64,000 nt of DNA. Origin: Talpa occidentalis. Its lineage: Eukaryota; Chordata; Mammalia; Eulipotyphla; Talpidae. The notes under the pieces were generated by a model that worked only from the letters and a program-made list of their open reading frames with translations, did no database searches and was not told the origin of the DNA. Both the position numbers and the translations under genes were made by a program. The stretch covers positions 25,219,784-25,283,783 of the forward strand of contig NW_023602073.1 of assembly GCF_014898055.3 (NCBI RefSeq), in the 5' to 3' direction. Position 1 is the first letter of the stretch. The number at the start of each line of letters is the position of its first letter. Below are positions 1-11,450 of this stretch, in pieces.

Positions 1-1825
1 TTGAATAAACAGTTCTCGAAAGGGTGAGATTGGCAGCTGTTTAAGTGGCGTGAGGCCTTTGTTTTGTGTGTTTGTTTCAAATCTGCGCCACCTGATGCCG
101 CAACTGTTTTCCATGGATATCGGCTCTGTGGATAATGTTTTAGAATCCATACAGCCTTTGTCTGAGGAATTTTACCACCATCACTGTCAACAAACCACAC
201 TGACTATATTGAACAGCTCAAAGGACTGAGGGATATGGAGTCAGGTGTCCTAAACGCAACCTGGACACTCAAGTGAGTGTGCCCTGCTGGGCCAATGCTG
301 TCAGGAGAGAGAAGTAGGAGCGGGTTAGAGGAGGGGAGGCGCTAAGTGAGGATAGGTTCTCAGCTGGATAATAGTTCAGCCTGCCCCCCTGGGGAAATGC
401 TGAGGCCTGAATTGTCCCACAGAGTTGCTCCTGCCTTTAGGCAAGAGGATGGCACTGTTTTGTACATTCTCTGGCTGTCTGTTGTCCTGGAGTTGAAGGG
501 TTGGGGCTTAACCTCCCAGATGGAGCAGCCCCTGTTTTGAAAGGGTGCTTCTCCAGAGTAGTGCTTCGTAAACTTTGCTACACACTGGAATCTCCTGGTC
601 ATCTTTAAAAAATACTGTTGTGTTCCTTCCACATTCAGATATTGTGTGACTTAGGAGCTTTTGCCTAAAACTCCCTGACTTTCCCATCTTCTGCTCATAT
701 GCCCTTCCTCTGTGCAACCTTCCTTGGGTCCAGCCTTGTGAAGGATAAATGCATCAGCTATATCCTCTTCAAGCATCTTTTTCTCTCTGTTACACAAATT
801 ATCATCCTCTATTGAAGTTGTTTTTCTACTGGCCTGCCTTGCCTCCTGGGGGTATGAACAGAGCTTTAACCTTGGCACCTACCACAGTACCTGGCAGCGG
901 AATGAATGTTCAGATGGACAGAGCTGCAACTCCTCCAATGCGTGGCACACACAGTGTCCCAGGAACTCTGAGGAGGAAGCATTTCTTCAGGGCTGGAGTG
1001 GGCTTTGAGGAAAAGGTGGAAGTTCAGCCAGGATTCTGATGATAAAAGAAGCACAAATCTCCATAATGCCCTACTTTTTAGTCAATTTAGAATCCTGGGG
1101 GTTAATTTCAAGTCAGTTTCGGTGGTAGAAAGCAGCATGGAAGCTGGATGAACCAGGCATTTCTGTGCTCCTCTCAGCAGCCTTCCATAAGGACGAACTG
1201 TGGTGTTTAACTCACATAGTGAAAACTGCTTTGGAAGGAGATTCTGCCCTTCTTCCATGCTCTTTTGAAGATATCGTCCATTAGCAGGTCATCCTCTCAG
1301 GTTTCTCTCTTTCTCCCCATCCATGTGTTAATGACTTTCCGGTGAAGCAGTGGGACTGTGGGGGTGGGCCCTTCGCTGTGGCCCTACGACCACCCCCCCT
1401 CACCTGAGCCTACAGAGGGCCTCCGGGGCTCACTCAGAGCCTGGTTGTGACTGGGACTTGATTGAGAGCCAACCACCTGGATGCGGTTCATTGCAGGTAA
1501 GAGAGAGATGATGCTGAGAGGCAGAGCAGAGCTGCCCAAGGGAGCAGCTGAAGCTGCCCTCAAACTTCTGAGAAGAGCAACCAGCTGGGAAGATGAGTCC
1601 TCTTACATTCCCAGGAGACAGGGGGGCTGAACTTCCCTTTTCATATACAGAAAGGTTATGTCTGTCTTCTTGGCGATGGGCTTCAGTAAACTTCTGCATT
1701 CCTCTTCACCAGACTGCTTTCTGCGAAAACTCTTGAGATTCTCCAATGGTCCTGCTTGGAAGTGTTATCATCACAGGCATGTGAGTGCCCTTTGGGCGTG
1801 CATGAGTGGACCTTATAGGTCAAGG
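1..1825. other. Unassigned mammalian intergenic/intronic sequence
   Basis: No coding region, RNA gene or well-preserved repeat is recognised. The open frames here (up to 96 codons) overlap on both strands and show no protein-family motif, so I treat them as chance. A short piece near 545-620 (CACTGGAATCTCCTGGTCAT) resembles a MER20/MER5-type MITE. Another near 875-915 (ACCACAGTACCTGGCAG followed by GAATGAATG) resembles the 3' end of an L2. Both are too short to call firmly. Confidence 0.5.
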
Positions 1826-1925
1826 GCCAAAGCTCTGTGAATAGACAGACCTGAATTCAAAACCTCACTGGAGACTTTAAGCAAGTAACTGAGCTTCTTC
1901 AAGCCCTAGTTTTAATAACTATTAA
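1826..1925 (-). repeat. MIR-like SINE fragment
   Basis: The segment reads like an antisense-oriented MIR core: an 'acctgaattcaaa' stretch, then 'aagcaagtaactgagcttc', which is the hallmark of the conserved MIR core and its downstream part. MIRs are ancient tRNA-derived SINEs shared by all mammals. The copy is short, heavily diverged and has no visible TSD. It is followed by an A-rich AATAAATAAAATAAATAAAAAG tract at about 1923-1946. Confidence 0.5.
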
Positions 1926-2456
1926 TAAATAAAATAAATAAAAAGTGAAAAACACTTGAGTTGTTCTTCTATCATAATAAGGGATTATAAAAAGGGATAT
2001 TATTGTTATTGTTGCTATTATTAATCTTTCAAAATTGAACAATATTTGCAAATCTCTGCAGGAAAAGGCATTAGGTCTTAAAGATGAAAAGATGGGAGAC
2101 CTCTGACCCCAGAGAGTTGATAGCCTAGATGGGTGGATGCACTCAGGAGCACTACACCACCAGCCTACATTGCACCTTTATGTGCATTAGAAATATGGAT
2201 TCTCCCTTCTGCCAGTCAATGGGAAGTGAGACCCCTACCCTCTTGGTCCCTGTCCTTGCTTAGTGAACAATCTAAACCACAGTGCACAGCGACCATATAG
2301 GATATGTGCTATGCCAACAACATGCACAAACTTGTGATTATTGCAATTAGGAAGGGAAAATTAAAATAAATATTCCCTGGGAAGGTGGAATTTAGGTGAT
2401 TTCTTAAGTGATGACTAGATTTGACAAGCCTTGCAGGATTTGCCAGGAAGGACAGC
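1926..2456. other. AT-rich unassigned stretch
   Basis: AT-rich sequence with short A/T runs and no convincing gene or preserved repeat. The end (about 2420-2470) and the sequence just after the next SINE (2759-2860) look like parts of one ancient L2-like relic that the SINE split, because the SINE's TSD copies lie directly at the break. Confidence 0.4.
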
Positions 2457-2758
2457 AAAACTGAGGCACAGGGCCTCCATGGAGGCACAGCGGGTAAAGA
2501 CAGCACTATCAAGCGGTTGCCAGCCACTGGGGCATGAGTTCAATCCCCGACCAGGGAGCTGACCCACATGGTATAGCAGAACTCTCCTGCCTCGCCCACT
2601 ACTCCCCTCAGCAGTGTATTTCAGTCAATCTGCCTGTTCTGCTCCCCATTCATTCTCTGGCGAATCCTCTCACACACAACCCAGACACCGCTCCTTTTAT
2701 GCAGTTCTTGTATGCATGAATAAATAAATCTTAAAAAAAAAAAAAAAACTAAGGCACA
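2457..2758 (+). repeat. tRNA-derived SINE (older subfamily) with TSDs
   Basis: A full-length SINE lies at 2471-2744. It starts GGGCCTCCATGG, has a diverged tRNA-like A box and a B box (GAGTTCAATCCCC), then the body with CACTACTCCCCTCAGCAGTG. It ends ATAAATAAATC followed by a long poly(A). The 14-bp TSDs AAAACTGAGGCACA (2457-2470) and AAAACTAAGGCACA (2745-2758) differ by one base and fix both ends. Such elements are copied by L1 machinery from RNA polymerase III transcripts. The A box carries extra bases, so this copy is unlikely to be transcribed. Confidence 0.9.
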
Positions 2759-3056
2759 CAGTCATGAAAGAAGTAGGTGATTTTATAGGCTAAAAAACTA
2801 GATGGGGCCAGGTGTGAAGGGCTTTGAATGATGCACCAAAGAAACTGATCATTTGCCTATGACCTCATGATCACCTCGGTCTGAGCTCAGTGCCTGCTGG
2901 ATATTTACAACATGGATTTGTAAACAAGAGTGCTATAAACCACACAAATTCTGAAAGGAATGAAGGTCTAAAATGAGTTATGATGGAGAATCAGCCCAAA
3001 CCAGAAATGCTACAAAGGAAGATGACTTGGTGAGCAACTTCTATGGAGATAAGGAA
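2759..3056. other. Unassigned stretch, possible L2 relic
   Basis: The phrase 'gtgaagggctttgaatgatgc' at about 2813-2833 is like antisense L2 sequence, but divergence is too high for a firm call. No gene is visible. The stretch runs directly into the long LTR that starts near 3057. Confidence 0.35.
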
Positions 3057-4094
3057 TGTGAGTCAAAGTGAAACCAGAACCTGTGGCACAAGCTGTGGGC
3101 ACAATGGCTTTGTGTAGGTCACCACCTGGGTGGTGCTCCTGGAGGCTGAGTGGCAGGGGTAGTTTCCTGCCCTACTGCCCCAGATTGTGCAGGCAGTAGC
3201 TGGTGCACACTCGTGTGAAAATAGCAGGAGCAGCTGGAGTTTCCAGTGATGCAGGCTGAATGCAACCCCTCCCCTAGTGTTAGACCGGGTTTGAGTGCTG
3301 GTGTCCCTATGGCTCCTGTGGCAGAAGCAGGAGTTTCCCGCTGGACGCCCAGAGTGCAACCTCTGGGCAGCACCCAGGCCACAGGGTGGCCACATGGTGG
3401 CCGATATCAGTGGATTGGGCTTGATGGCCACCCTAGTGCTAGCTGGGTTTTAGTTCCAGAGCCTTACTCTGGGGTCTCCAGCACCTGGCCCCAGAAGTGT
3501 GCTGCTTGCAGACACTACAACTGGTCATGCAAGTGACAGTGGGCGGTGGGCATTATGCTTCCCACCACCAGTGGCCCCACTGGGGATCAGGCTGCCTGTA
3601 GAGGCTGACAGTCACACACACTGCCCCAGGGCATGCAGTTCCACTGGGCTGCAATGGCAAGATTGCCCTGGTGCTGGAGCAAGCATCAGCAGAAGTAACA
3701 ACAATAAGCTCTACACCCTTGGTTCAGGGCTGCAGGGAGGAGCATGGGCCCCCCACTGGACCAGCTCCAATGCTGCGGCTCGTGGAGCTTCAGATAATAG
3801 AGAGGCTTGTGGAGTCATGGACCAACATGGTGGGCTCCCAGCATAGCCCACTCTACAGCAACTGGGATTCATGTCCCAGTGATGCTGCAGGCCCCTTTCC
3901 CCCTTTACATTGTTATACACTGCCCTTTTGAAGGGGCACTGGATGCAGAGAGCCTCCAGCCCCAGTGAGGTGGGCTCTGGCTATGGATTGTTGGAGTCCA
4001 CCAGCCCATGAGCCTGCCCTGAAGTCAGAACAGATCAGGTCTATGCAGACAACAAGTTTTTCCTTGTATAATCAGTATCTGGATTGTAGAATGC

Positions 4095-4206
4095 ACCAAT
4101 CAGGTTCAAGGCCAACTCATTAGCTAATTATTTGGATTGAAAATCAAGAATGAGCTGATTGTTGCTAATGGTCCAATCAGACACTTAGGAATGAAAATGA
4201 TCCAAT
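4095..4206 (+). promoter_or_regulatory. CCAAT-box cluster in LTR copy 1
   Basis: Three CCAATCAG motifs occur at 4095-4102, 4173-4180 and 4202-4209. The same CCAAT spacing recurs in LTR copy 2. CCAAT boxes are typical of the U3 promoter-enhancer of retroviral LTRs. No clear TATA box was identified between them and the poly(A) signal. Present activity is unknown. Confidence 0.5.
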
Positions 4207-4877
4207 CAGGTTTCTCAGGTGGGGGGCTCTGAAAGAAGATAGCCAGCTTAAGGAATCCTGTTCCTGGCCTCTGAAGAAAGAAGAAAGAAGAAGGATCAAC
4301 AGCCAACCTCTGAAGAAAGAAAAGACACTGAAGATCTTTGCAGGAACCTGAACATTGCACCTGACTCTGACCCTGCCTCTTACATTGCCTAAAAGGAGCC
4401 CCACAGGCCTTGGCCTTGTGTCTGAAAGAGCTGTTTGTTGTTGTGTAGGCCAACAACTCACAAAGAGTTGTTAACAATGGTGTCTCTGATACAGCCTCCT
4501 GGTGACCAGTGGAGACCATTACTACTTGCCAGTGCTGTCCAGCACTGTTGACACGTGAGTAGCATTCTGCATCTGGATCACCTCTGAAAGCTGTTAACCT
4601 CTTCTGATCTTTTGGCACTGCCTCTCAGTACAGTTGCTTCTGTTGCTGTCTGATCCAGCATCCAGTGCTGTCCAGCCTGGCCTTCACACTGTTGCTGTGG
4701 GCTGCTGTGGTGTCCTCACCTGTGAGCACCACTAGCTGCCACTATGCCACTGCTTGCTGGTGTGCTATGAATTCCAGACTCTCATTAACAGGACAGCATC
4801 ATCTTGAACAAGTGGCCATTTATTTGGGACTTCTGGGCACTATCTGGGATGAGATAGATGCCGGCTTGTGTTTCTAA

Positions 4878-4883
4878 AATAAA
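4878..4883 (+). terminator. Poly(A) signal of LTR copy 1
   Basis: AATAAA followed by CCCCATTGTTGTT, a typical polyadenylation signal plus GT-rich downstream element. It is matched by AATAAATCCTTTGTTGTGG at 33511 in copy 2. Confidence 0.55.
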
Positions 4884-5013
4884 CCCCATTGTTGTTCCCT
4901 GCACCTGAGTGTTCTTATAATTGAGTGTATAAGTGAGAACCCATAGACAGCGACCGTCTTTTATCTGGGCACTGTCCTTTGAACCCCTATAGTATTGCTA
5001 TAGCCCTGTTTCA

Positions 5014-7374
5014 AGAGGCAAGTCTGAATCATGTTGCCCAGGAGACTTGGTGGATATTGATGTTGCAAAATGGAGAACAGAGCCAGTGGGCAATGGAGTG
5101 GGAACAGACAATAACTTGGATTTAGGAGAAGATAGAATTTGAAGTTCTTGGGATGTACAAATACAGATACGGATCTGGGATTCAGGCGAGGATGAGGGCA
5201 TCGATTTGGCAGCCATCAGTTTACAGGTAGAGTCAAAGCAATTAGAATCCATATTTGCCGGGGAGCATATGTAATGAGGGAGAGTCGATCCAATACAGTA
5301 TCTTGGAAAACACTACTAAAGGTCCGGGAGGAAAGACAAGAGACTAAGGGGAAAACCCCAAATGGTGGAGGAGATCAGGAGCAAGATTGAAAAACATCAA
5401 GGGCAAATATAATTCACAATAAGTCAGCTGCAGAGAATCCTAGCAGTATAAGGCCTGAGAAATAGGCAGCTTAGGAGCTAATCAAAAACACTTCAGTAGT
5501 AAGGTAAAGTAAGAAACCATACAGGTGAATTTAAGGGAAGATAGTGTAGGAAGGAATAGCTACTTTGTTGGGAACAGATTAGTGAAGAAAGGAAAAAGAG
5601 ATACATGATAGTGGCTTGAGGGCTAGGTAGGGTTAATTCAGATAAGTTTGAAAATAATATGAAAAAAAGGCCCCCAAAATGGGTTCTATATTGCAGTTTT
5701 GGGCAATATAGAATGAGGAGTTTCCAAGCTATTTTTGCCTTTGGAGTTCAACTCTGGGCATCTATAATATCAATGCACTTGCAGGATAAGATGCTATTTT
5801 TCTGTGTTTTTCTAGTGGGAACATAGTCAACAGTCAAAACACGGGATTTTTTTTTAATGAAATACAAATTCTAAATATTTATTTATTGCATTTCTGTTAT
5901 TTTTTCTCCATGGGCTAAAAATTTTATGTACATCATCTAATATGATCTTCAGAATAACTACATGATACTATAGGACTTCTCTCACAACAGAAGTTCTTAA
6001 TATACTTAGATGAAGTTATTGGTATATGATTCAATTTTTTTGTGTATGTACATGTGGCATTTTGGGAGAGTGTTCACAGCTTTACTGATCATCAGTGGAG
6101 CCCCAAACTCTCAGAACTGTGGATGTGACTGACTGCTCCCTAGCATAGTAATGGATATTTGTTTTCTACAGCTTACTCTGAGAATCTTAGAGCAGTTGCT
6201 GTATCTTATACCCCTGGGCTCATCACACCCCATAGTTTGAAGCAGCTAATTGACTCTCAGTGCCTGTTGATTAATGAAGAGGCTGTTGTTTTGTTGAATA
6301 TACGTATGATCTAAAAGGGAAAAGATAGCAGAGAAATGTTCACTTTCAAGCTCTCGCTGTTATCACAACAACTTGTATTATGTTCACAGGTCAGTTGAGC
6401 CCTCAATAAAAAGATAATAGAATTGTTAGAAGCTATTTGGGCTTCATATTGGCATTACAGATGTCCTATGAGATATCTGATTGTATGTAAAATACACAAG
6501 ACAGCTGCCATATGTCCGTAGTAGCAGCCACCTCCAGGGAAGCATATGCCAGCAGTAATAAGCTAGTTAGGCGATGGATTTGAAGAGAATCAAAACCAGA
6601 GGAACAATCCAAACTGGCATAATGAGCTCCCCACAGATGATTTCTATCATAAATGGTATGTATTGGAAGGTAATGCAAAAAGAAACGACTTGAAAATGTC
6701 TATTACCATGATGATTATCAACTTGTAAAACAAACATGTAAGAAAAACCACTTATGCATTTTTAAGATGGGTCCAAATGAGTGTAAGCCAATGCAAAACA
6801 TGATTACTTACTAAAATTCAAGAATGTTCATCTCACTTTATATCTCATTAAGAATTCATGGAAATTAGTCATTGGCAAAAGCTTGGCAAATCAATGTTAA
6901 TTGGACTTTTAACAAGTTTGGTGTGGATATTTGAGACATACAATAAAACCAAAAATAAAACATGTGCTTTTATTTGTTTATGGTTTAAATAACCTAAATA
7001 TAATTTTTCATGATAGTACAAGTGTGTACACTCATGAACATTATCTATCTGTATTATGTAAATACATGTTTACATACAAACATACGTACTATCTAGAACA
7101 CAGTCTCAAAATCTAAAACATAGGTCAATTTAACTGAATCTAACTCCCGCTAAGGGATATTTGAATTATTCTCCAACTTTTCATCTGTCACATACAGTGC
7201 TAAGGTGGATATCTTTACAGATTCTTGGGAATGCGTTTCCTTTAGAATGACTCTCAAGCTCAGCATGGCCATTGGCTGTTAAGTTTGGGGTAGTCTGGTA
7301 ATGATTTATTCACTTCAATAAAGACATATTTTGGTAAAGTAGAAAAAAAGAATGAATCTTAACACATATAATTT
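5014..7374. other. Unassigned AT-rich sequence
   Basis: About 2.4 kb with no credible coding region. The part 5014-5700 is purine-rich on the + strand and may be a very old LINE relic read antisense, but I could not match it. The rest is AT-rich unique-looking sequence. Short open frames (60-84 codons) show no domain. Confidence 0.4.
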
Positions 7375-7466
7375 CCAAGTTATATTTATTGTATATGATA
7401 TATATGGTTATATATCAATATAATATCAATATATAACATGTATAATGTGTTATTATATATTGATAT
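7375..7466. repeat. AT-rich quasi-palindromic TATA tract
   Basis: A run of overlapping TATATA/ATATTGATAT words, including repeated ATATCAATATA and TATATATTGATATC, gives many self-complementary segments. It borders directly on the SINE inserted at 7481. Confidence 0.6.
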
Positions 7467-7746
7467 CAATGTGTTAATTATTTTTTTAAAAAGATTTATG
7501 CATAGAAGAACTGGGGTATAGGCCAGAGGTGCTGGGGGTAAGAGGATTCCACAGAGATGGAATGGGGAGCAGAACAGGTGGATTTACTGAAACATACTGC
7601 TGAGGGGAGCAGCGGGCAAGACAGGAGAGGTCTGCTTCTCCATATGTGGGTTAGCTCCCTGACTGGGGATTGAACTCAGGACATAGTGGTGATAGTGCTG
7701 AGACTTAACCCCTATAACACCAGGGAGGCCTTCAATGTATTAATTA
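7467..7746 (-). repeat. tRNA-derived SINE, antisense, with TSDs
   Basis: Reading on the minus strand, the SINE begins at 7732 with GGCCTCCCTGGTG and ends at the T-rich/AAGATTTATG tail near 7481. The TSDs CAATGTGTTAATTA (7467-7480) and CAATGTATTAATTA (7733-7746) differ by one base. The body is the older subfamily, with several small deletions and a missing piece of the A-rich tail. Confidence 0.88.
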
Positions 7747-9999
7747 TTAATTGAAGTACTAGCCTGTGTAACTGTATTAATATACACTTAATTCTATTAT
7801 TACATAGTAGAATATATGTAAAATACACATTTAATATCATGCCCGTCAGTCTCTACTGAATTATAAACTAGGGCATACCCAATGTAGAATAAATTGCACC
7901 TGTTAAATGTCTATTTACTGATTTTGATAAGACTAAGACATAGTGCAGAGTTGAATAAACCAGTTGCAGGCTGATCATGTATGGTGTGATCCCACTTATA
8001 TTTATTTTTAATGCTGTGTTTGTGGGTATATTTCAAACTTTATAATAGTCAGATTGTATAAGGAGAATATTCCTGGGAGAGGGAGTGGATCAAAAGGGAA
8101 TTAAGATGTTTTCATTTTTCTTTACAAGGGAAATATATGTTTATACTGCTTGTGTCATTGAATGAGTTAAAATATCATATATGAATGTATATGATATACA
8201 CTCAAAGGGTGTTAAATGAACAAATCAACAAATGAACAGTACACACACAAATAAATAAAATAAAACATATGTCTATTTAGCCCTCCCCATGACAATTTGT
8301 ATTTGCTTATTAAATCTTTCAAGGCTAAATTATAGTCTTCGATGATCAGAATTGACTTTAGAATGCTAAACACCCTCATGAGCAGAAATGCCTCATTATT
8401 CAAACTTCCATGCTTATGGTGCTATTCCGAGAAGCAAAAAGAATCATTATAATATAAATATGTTATGTGTAAACCACTCATATCACTGCCTGTCCTAGTC
8501 CAGTCTTCCTCGATGGTCATTTTCTAGCTGATGTTTATGTATCTGAAACACCAGGCAGATCAATGGTGAAGAGAAACAGTGACTTGAGGGAGGAAAGTAT
8601 GATTTCATGAAATAACTAAATGTGATGATGGAGAACTGCAAGACCAGTGGAGCAATAGCTTCTGAAAGGCTAGCTCTGTGAGCAATTGAAAAGGGAAAAA
8701 AGGACAAGATCATGACATGACAGATGCTTCCAGGAAAATTCTTTCAATTGATCTGAGGAAAACACAGGAGGCCTTCATAGAATATTCTAAATGTGCTTCT
8801 CTTCAGGACCACACTGCTAAAGTCAGGTGTGATATCCAGGATGTTGCATTGTGTTGTCATCATATTTGTGGCATGACAACAGCAGCATAATAGTATTTTA
8901 TCCTAATGTGTTAAATTAGGATAATGTGGTTTATGTAGATTAATATCTCAAGGCAAAATCTCATGCACCTTTCCCACTATTTATTATTAAAATATAACTA
9001 TTTTCAGAGAATATTCACTTCCATGACCTAAGATCATCATAACTGGATCCTCAGAGTATCTTCCCTTCTGAATCTCTTCTAGTTCTTGCACATTCCTAGT
9101 CTCTTTTACGAAGGAAGGCTCAGTATCTATTAAACTCTTGTAATCTCCCATAGCCACTAACATGGTGTTTTGTTTGCAGAAAATATTCTGTAAATATCTG
9201 CAAAATCAATAGTTATTTGAAATTACTTCTATGTCCACATAGAGTCCTAGGAACAAACTAAGACTGTGGGACGATGTGCTGTTGCTTCTAAGGCAGTGTA
9301 AGCCCTAATACTTTCTGGATTTCAAGCAGTAGAGTAGCCTTTGTCAGAGTCATAGCTAACTTCTAGGTTACTGATGTTAGGGGGTGAACTTTGCTTTATT
9401 CTTCTAAGCATGCTAGTGACTGAACAGCTTAACTTACATGTTCTTCTCCATTTTCCCTGTTAGCGGGCACTGTATTCTGCAACAGGTCTTTATAGATTTA
9501 TGACACTGTTGTCTGCTAACTATTTTAAGAACATTATCTTACTCAGTTCTGAAAACTCTGCAAAGTCAGTGGCATAGATGTCATCATTCCCACTTTCCTC
9601 AGAGATATTCAGGAGCCAGTGTTTGTGTTTTAAATGTACAGCCAAGTTCTCCCTTCCATGCTGCTGCACCTACTGCCCAGCCGAGCAGGGAGGCAGACTG
9701 CAGATTGTTGGGGTCTCAGTAGAGGGGCTGACATGGCAGCAGACGCAGTCAGGTATGCTAGGTTTGGGGATTTGTGTTGAGGAGGTTTTATAATCCCCAT
9801 CTTATCTCCTTTTATGTGAAATAGCACCTACATGAGAACAAGAGCCTGTTTAGATCTGAGAGTCTTTCTGCCTGTAAGATCCTTGAAGAGGGTGTACAAG
9901 AGGGTGCAGTTGAAATGGAGGGCAGAGCCTGTACATTTCCAGGGCCACAGCCACTCCAGGAAGCGCTGGCTGGCTCTTAGCACAGAGTTCTGGTGCTAT
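7747..9999. other. Unassigned AT-rich sequence with faint L2/MIR traces
   Basis: No gene is seen. A segment near 9100-9240 (AGCCACTAACATGGTGTTTTG then a run like 'aaatattctgtaaat') looks like a worn L2 3' end on the + strand. Near 9480-9620 a stretch with 'aacattatcttactcagttctgaaaac' resembles a MIR on the + strand. Both are low-confidence. Confidence 0.4.
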
Positions 10000-10265
10000 T
10001 TCAATAATGACACTAGCTACCTACAGTTCACTGAGCACTTACTGTGTGTAAGGATCTTTTTAAGAACCATATTATCACTATTACAAAATAATAATTTCAT
10101 GAATCCTCATGAAAACCCTCTGAAGCAGCATCAGCTTCGTTTGCACACTGGGATATTGGATCTCAGAGAAGTGACGTGGCCAGCAGCTGTGCAGGGTCCT
10201 GAGTGGCTGGCTCCGGATTTGTACGTGGGTCACTGTCTTCAAAGCCTCATGGATTTTCCTCTGCA
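10000..10265 (+). repeat. MIR SINE, nearly full length
   Basis: Reads as a sense MIR: 'actgagcacttactgtgtgt', then 'aatcctcatgaaaaccctctgaagcagc', then 'tggatctcagagaagtgacgtggcc' and a terminal 'ggctccggatttg'. These are the conserved blocks of the MIR core and its LINE2-related 3' half. It is ancient and immobile. The overlapping open frame of 154 codons is a by-product of the repeat. Confidence 0.75.
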
Positions 10266-10594
10266 TCATTTTGTCACTTGCGAGTTTTGGAGATGAAGTG
10301 GGAAAGTAGGAGGGATGGGGGCTTAAACTCTAGTGAATATTTAACTTACACTATCATGGTGCTACATACATATTTCTTGAATAAACTGTTATGTTATTTC
10401 TTATGCATAGATAAAATTTACCTTTTAATATTTTCGTTTCTTGCCCTGTATAGCATCATTAACATGAGTTTGCAAGCCTCTGAAGTCAATACCCTTGAAT
10501 GTGCACTGATCTGTGTGCAATAATACTACAGGATCACACATAATTTAACAGACTTTACTAAACATTTCTCTCCATATTTCAATTGTATATTGAT
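10266..10594. other. Unassigned AT-rich stretch
   Basis: Unique-looking AT-rich sequence. No domain, RNA or repeat is recognised. Confidence 0.4.
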
Positions 10595-10725
10595 GAACTC
10601 TTAGAATTTTGAATCCAATGTTCTCATTTAATGAATGAGGAAGCAAGAACCTAAAGAAGATTGCTTTGTGTGGTCATACTGTGGATAAAAGACAAAACCA
10701 GAATTAGAATCCCAGGGTCCCGGCT
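10595..10725 (+). repeat. MIR-like SINE fragment
   Basis: Contains 'aatgaatgaggaagcaagaacctaaag', then 'tggtcatactgtggataaaag' and 'accagaattagaatcccaggg', matching in order the 3' half of a sense MIR. Diverged, with no visible TSD. Confidence 0.55.
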
Positions 10726-11264
10726 CTAATAAATATGGTGGTTTGTTCTTTGCTTTATTTTACAGATGTGGAAAGTGAATTTCAGAGAGTGTGAGGTTCA
10801 GAGAAAGCCCCGTACACCATGCCTGCTGGCACCAGAGCCAGCCAATGCTGAGATGCTGGCTGATGCTATGCCTGTCTTCCTGCTTTCCTCTTGGCTTGGT
10901 AGGGACGCCAGTGAGTCCCTGCATTTTAGTCTTGGAGACAGGACAGTACAATCCTTACCAACCCTGTGTGCCCTGGACACCCAGCCCTGGTATGTGCACT
11001 AGCAGGTGCTCATGATTTTCTACAGAAAGCTGAGCATGACCACCTAAGCTAGCACCTAGCAGAGTGAAAAGAAACCTTAACTTTGGTTGAAATCTAAAAT
11101 CTTCTTTGGGCATTTTCTTTTTAATCATTAGATCCTGGCAGAATGGGAGCAGCATGAAGCAAGCAAGGGCTTGGGGGGCAGAATTTCAGGAGGTGCTCAC
11201 TCAGTCAACAGCCCTGCACTTGCATGAAACTGAGAACAGGTAGCTCCTTAAACATGCACCCTGG
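10726..11264. other. Unassigned stretch
   Basis: Open frames on both strands between 10760 and 11015 overlap each other almost completely and share no recognisable protein motif. A second MIR-like phrase at 10761-10800 (tttacagatgtggaaagtgaatttcagagag) suggests that an old MIR fragment is present. The rest is unassigned. Confidence 0.4.
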
Positions 11265-11450
11265 CACCTCCTCTGCCTCTCTTCAGTCCTGGCTCCTGAC
11301 CTTGGACAAGTTTATTCATTTTTCTAAATCTAGCAGGAATAGTTAGAAGTACCAAATTCAAAATCCAACTCAAAAGGTTCTTATAAGGCTTAGTGAGATA
11401 TTTTGCACAGTGAAACAATTGATTACTCAAAAATGGTGGCAATTATTATC
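11265..11450 (-). repeat. MIR-like SINE fragment
   Basis: Antisense MIR features: 'cctggctcctgaccttggacaagtt', then 'tcatttttctaaatc' and 'ggttcttataaggcttagtgagat', which match the order of a reverse MIR (last-base decay, no TSD). Confidence 0.55.

Larger units (their letters stand above)
3057..5013 (+). mobile_element. Long retroviral-type solo LTR, copy 1
   Basis: This is a roughly 1.95-kb unit starting TGTGAGTC and ending GTTTCA, so it has TG...CA termini. It shares its whole layout with 31369-33657. The first ~1 kb is GC-rich and holds degenerate internal repeats built around CTAGTGCTAGCTGGGTTTTAG-like words (about 3276-3296 and 3433-3453). Three CCAAT boxes follow at 4095, 4173 and 4202, then purine-rich CTCTGAAGAAAGAA repeats (4261-4320), and an AATAAA poly(A) signal at 4878-4883 followed by a GT-rich stretch. 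This order fits U3-R-U5 of a class I-like endogenous retrovirus. No internal retroviral genes flank it, so it is probably a solo LTR. A TSD is not clear, so the outer ends are estimates from aligning the two copies. A non-LTR composite repeat is the alternative. Confidence 0.65.

Noticed and set aside
4124..4618. 164-codon minus-strand frame with a Phe-rich stretch
   Set aside because: It lies in the LTR's purine-rich repeats; copy 2 breaks the frame, and no domain is visible.
9832..10296. 154-codon + frame
   Set aside because: Overlaps a MIR; no conserved domain.
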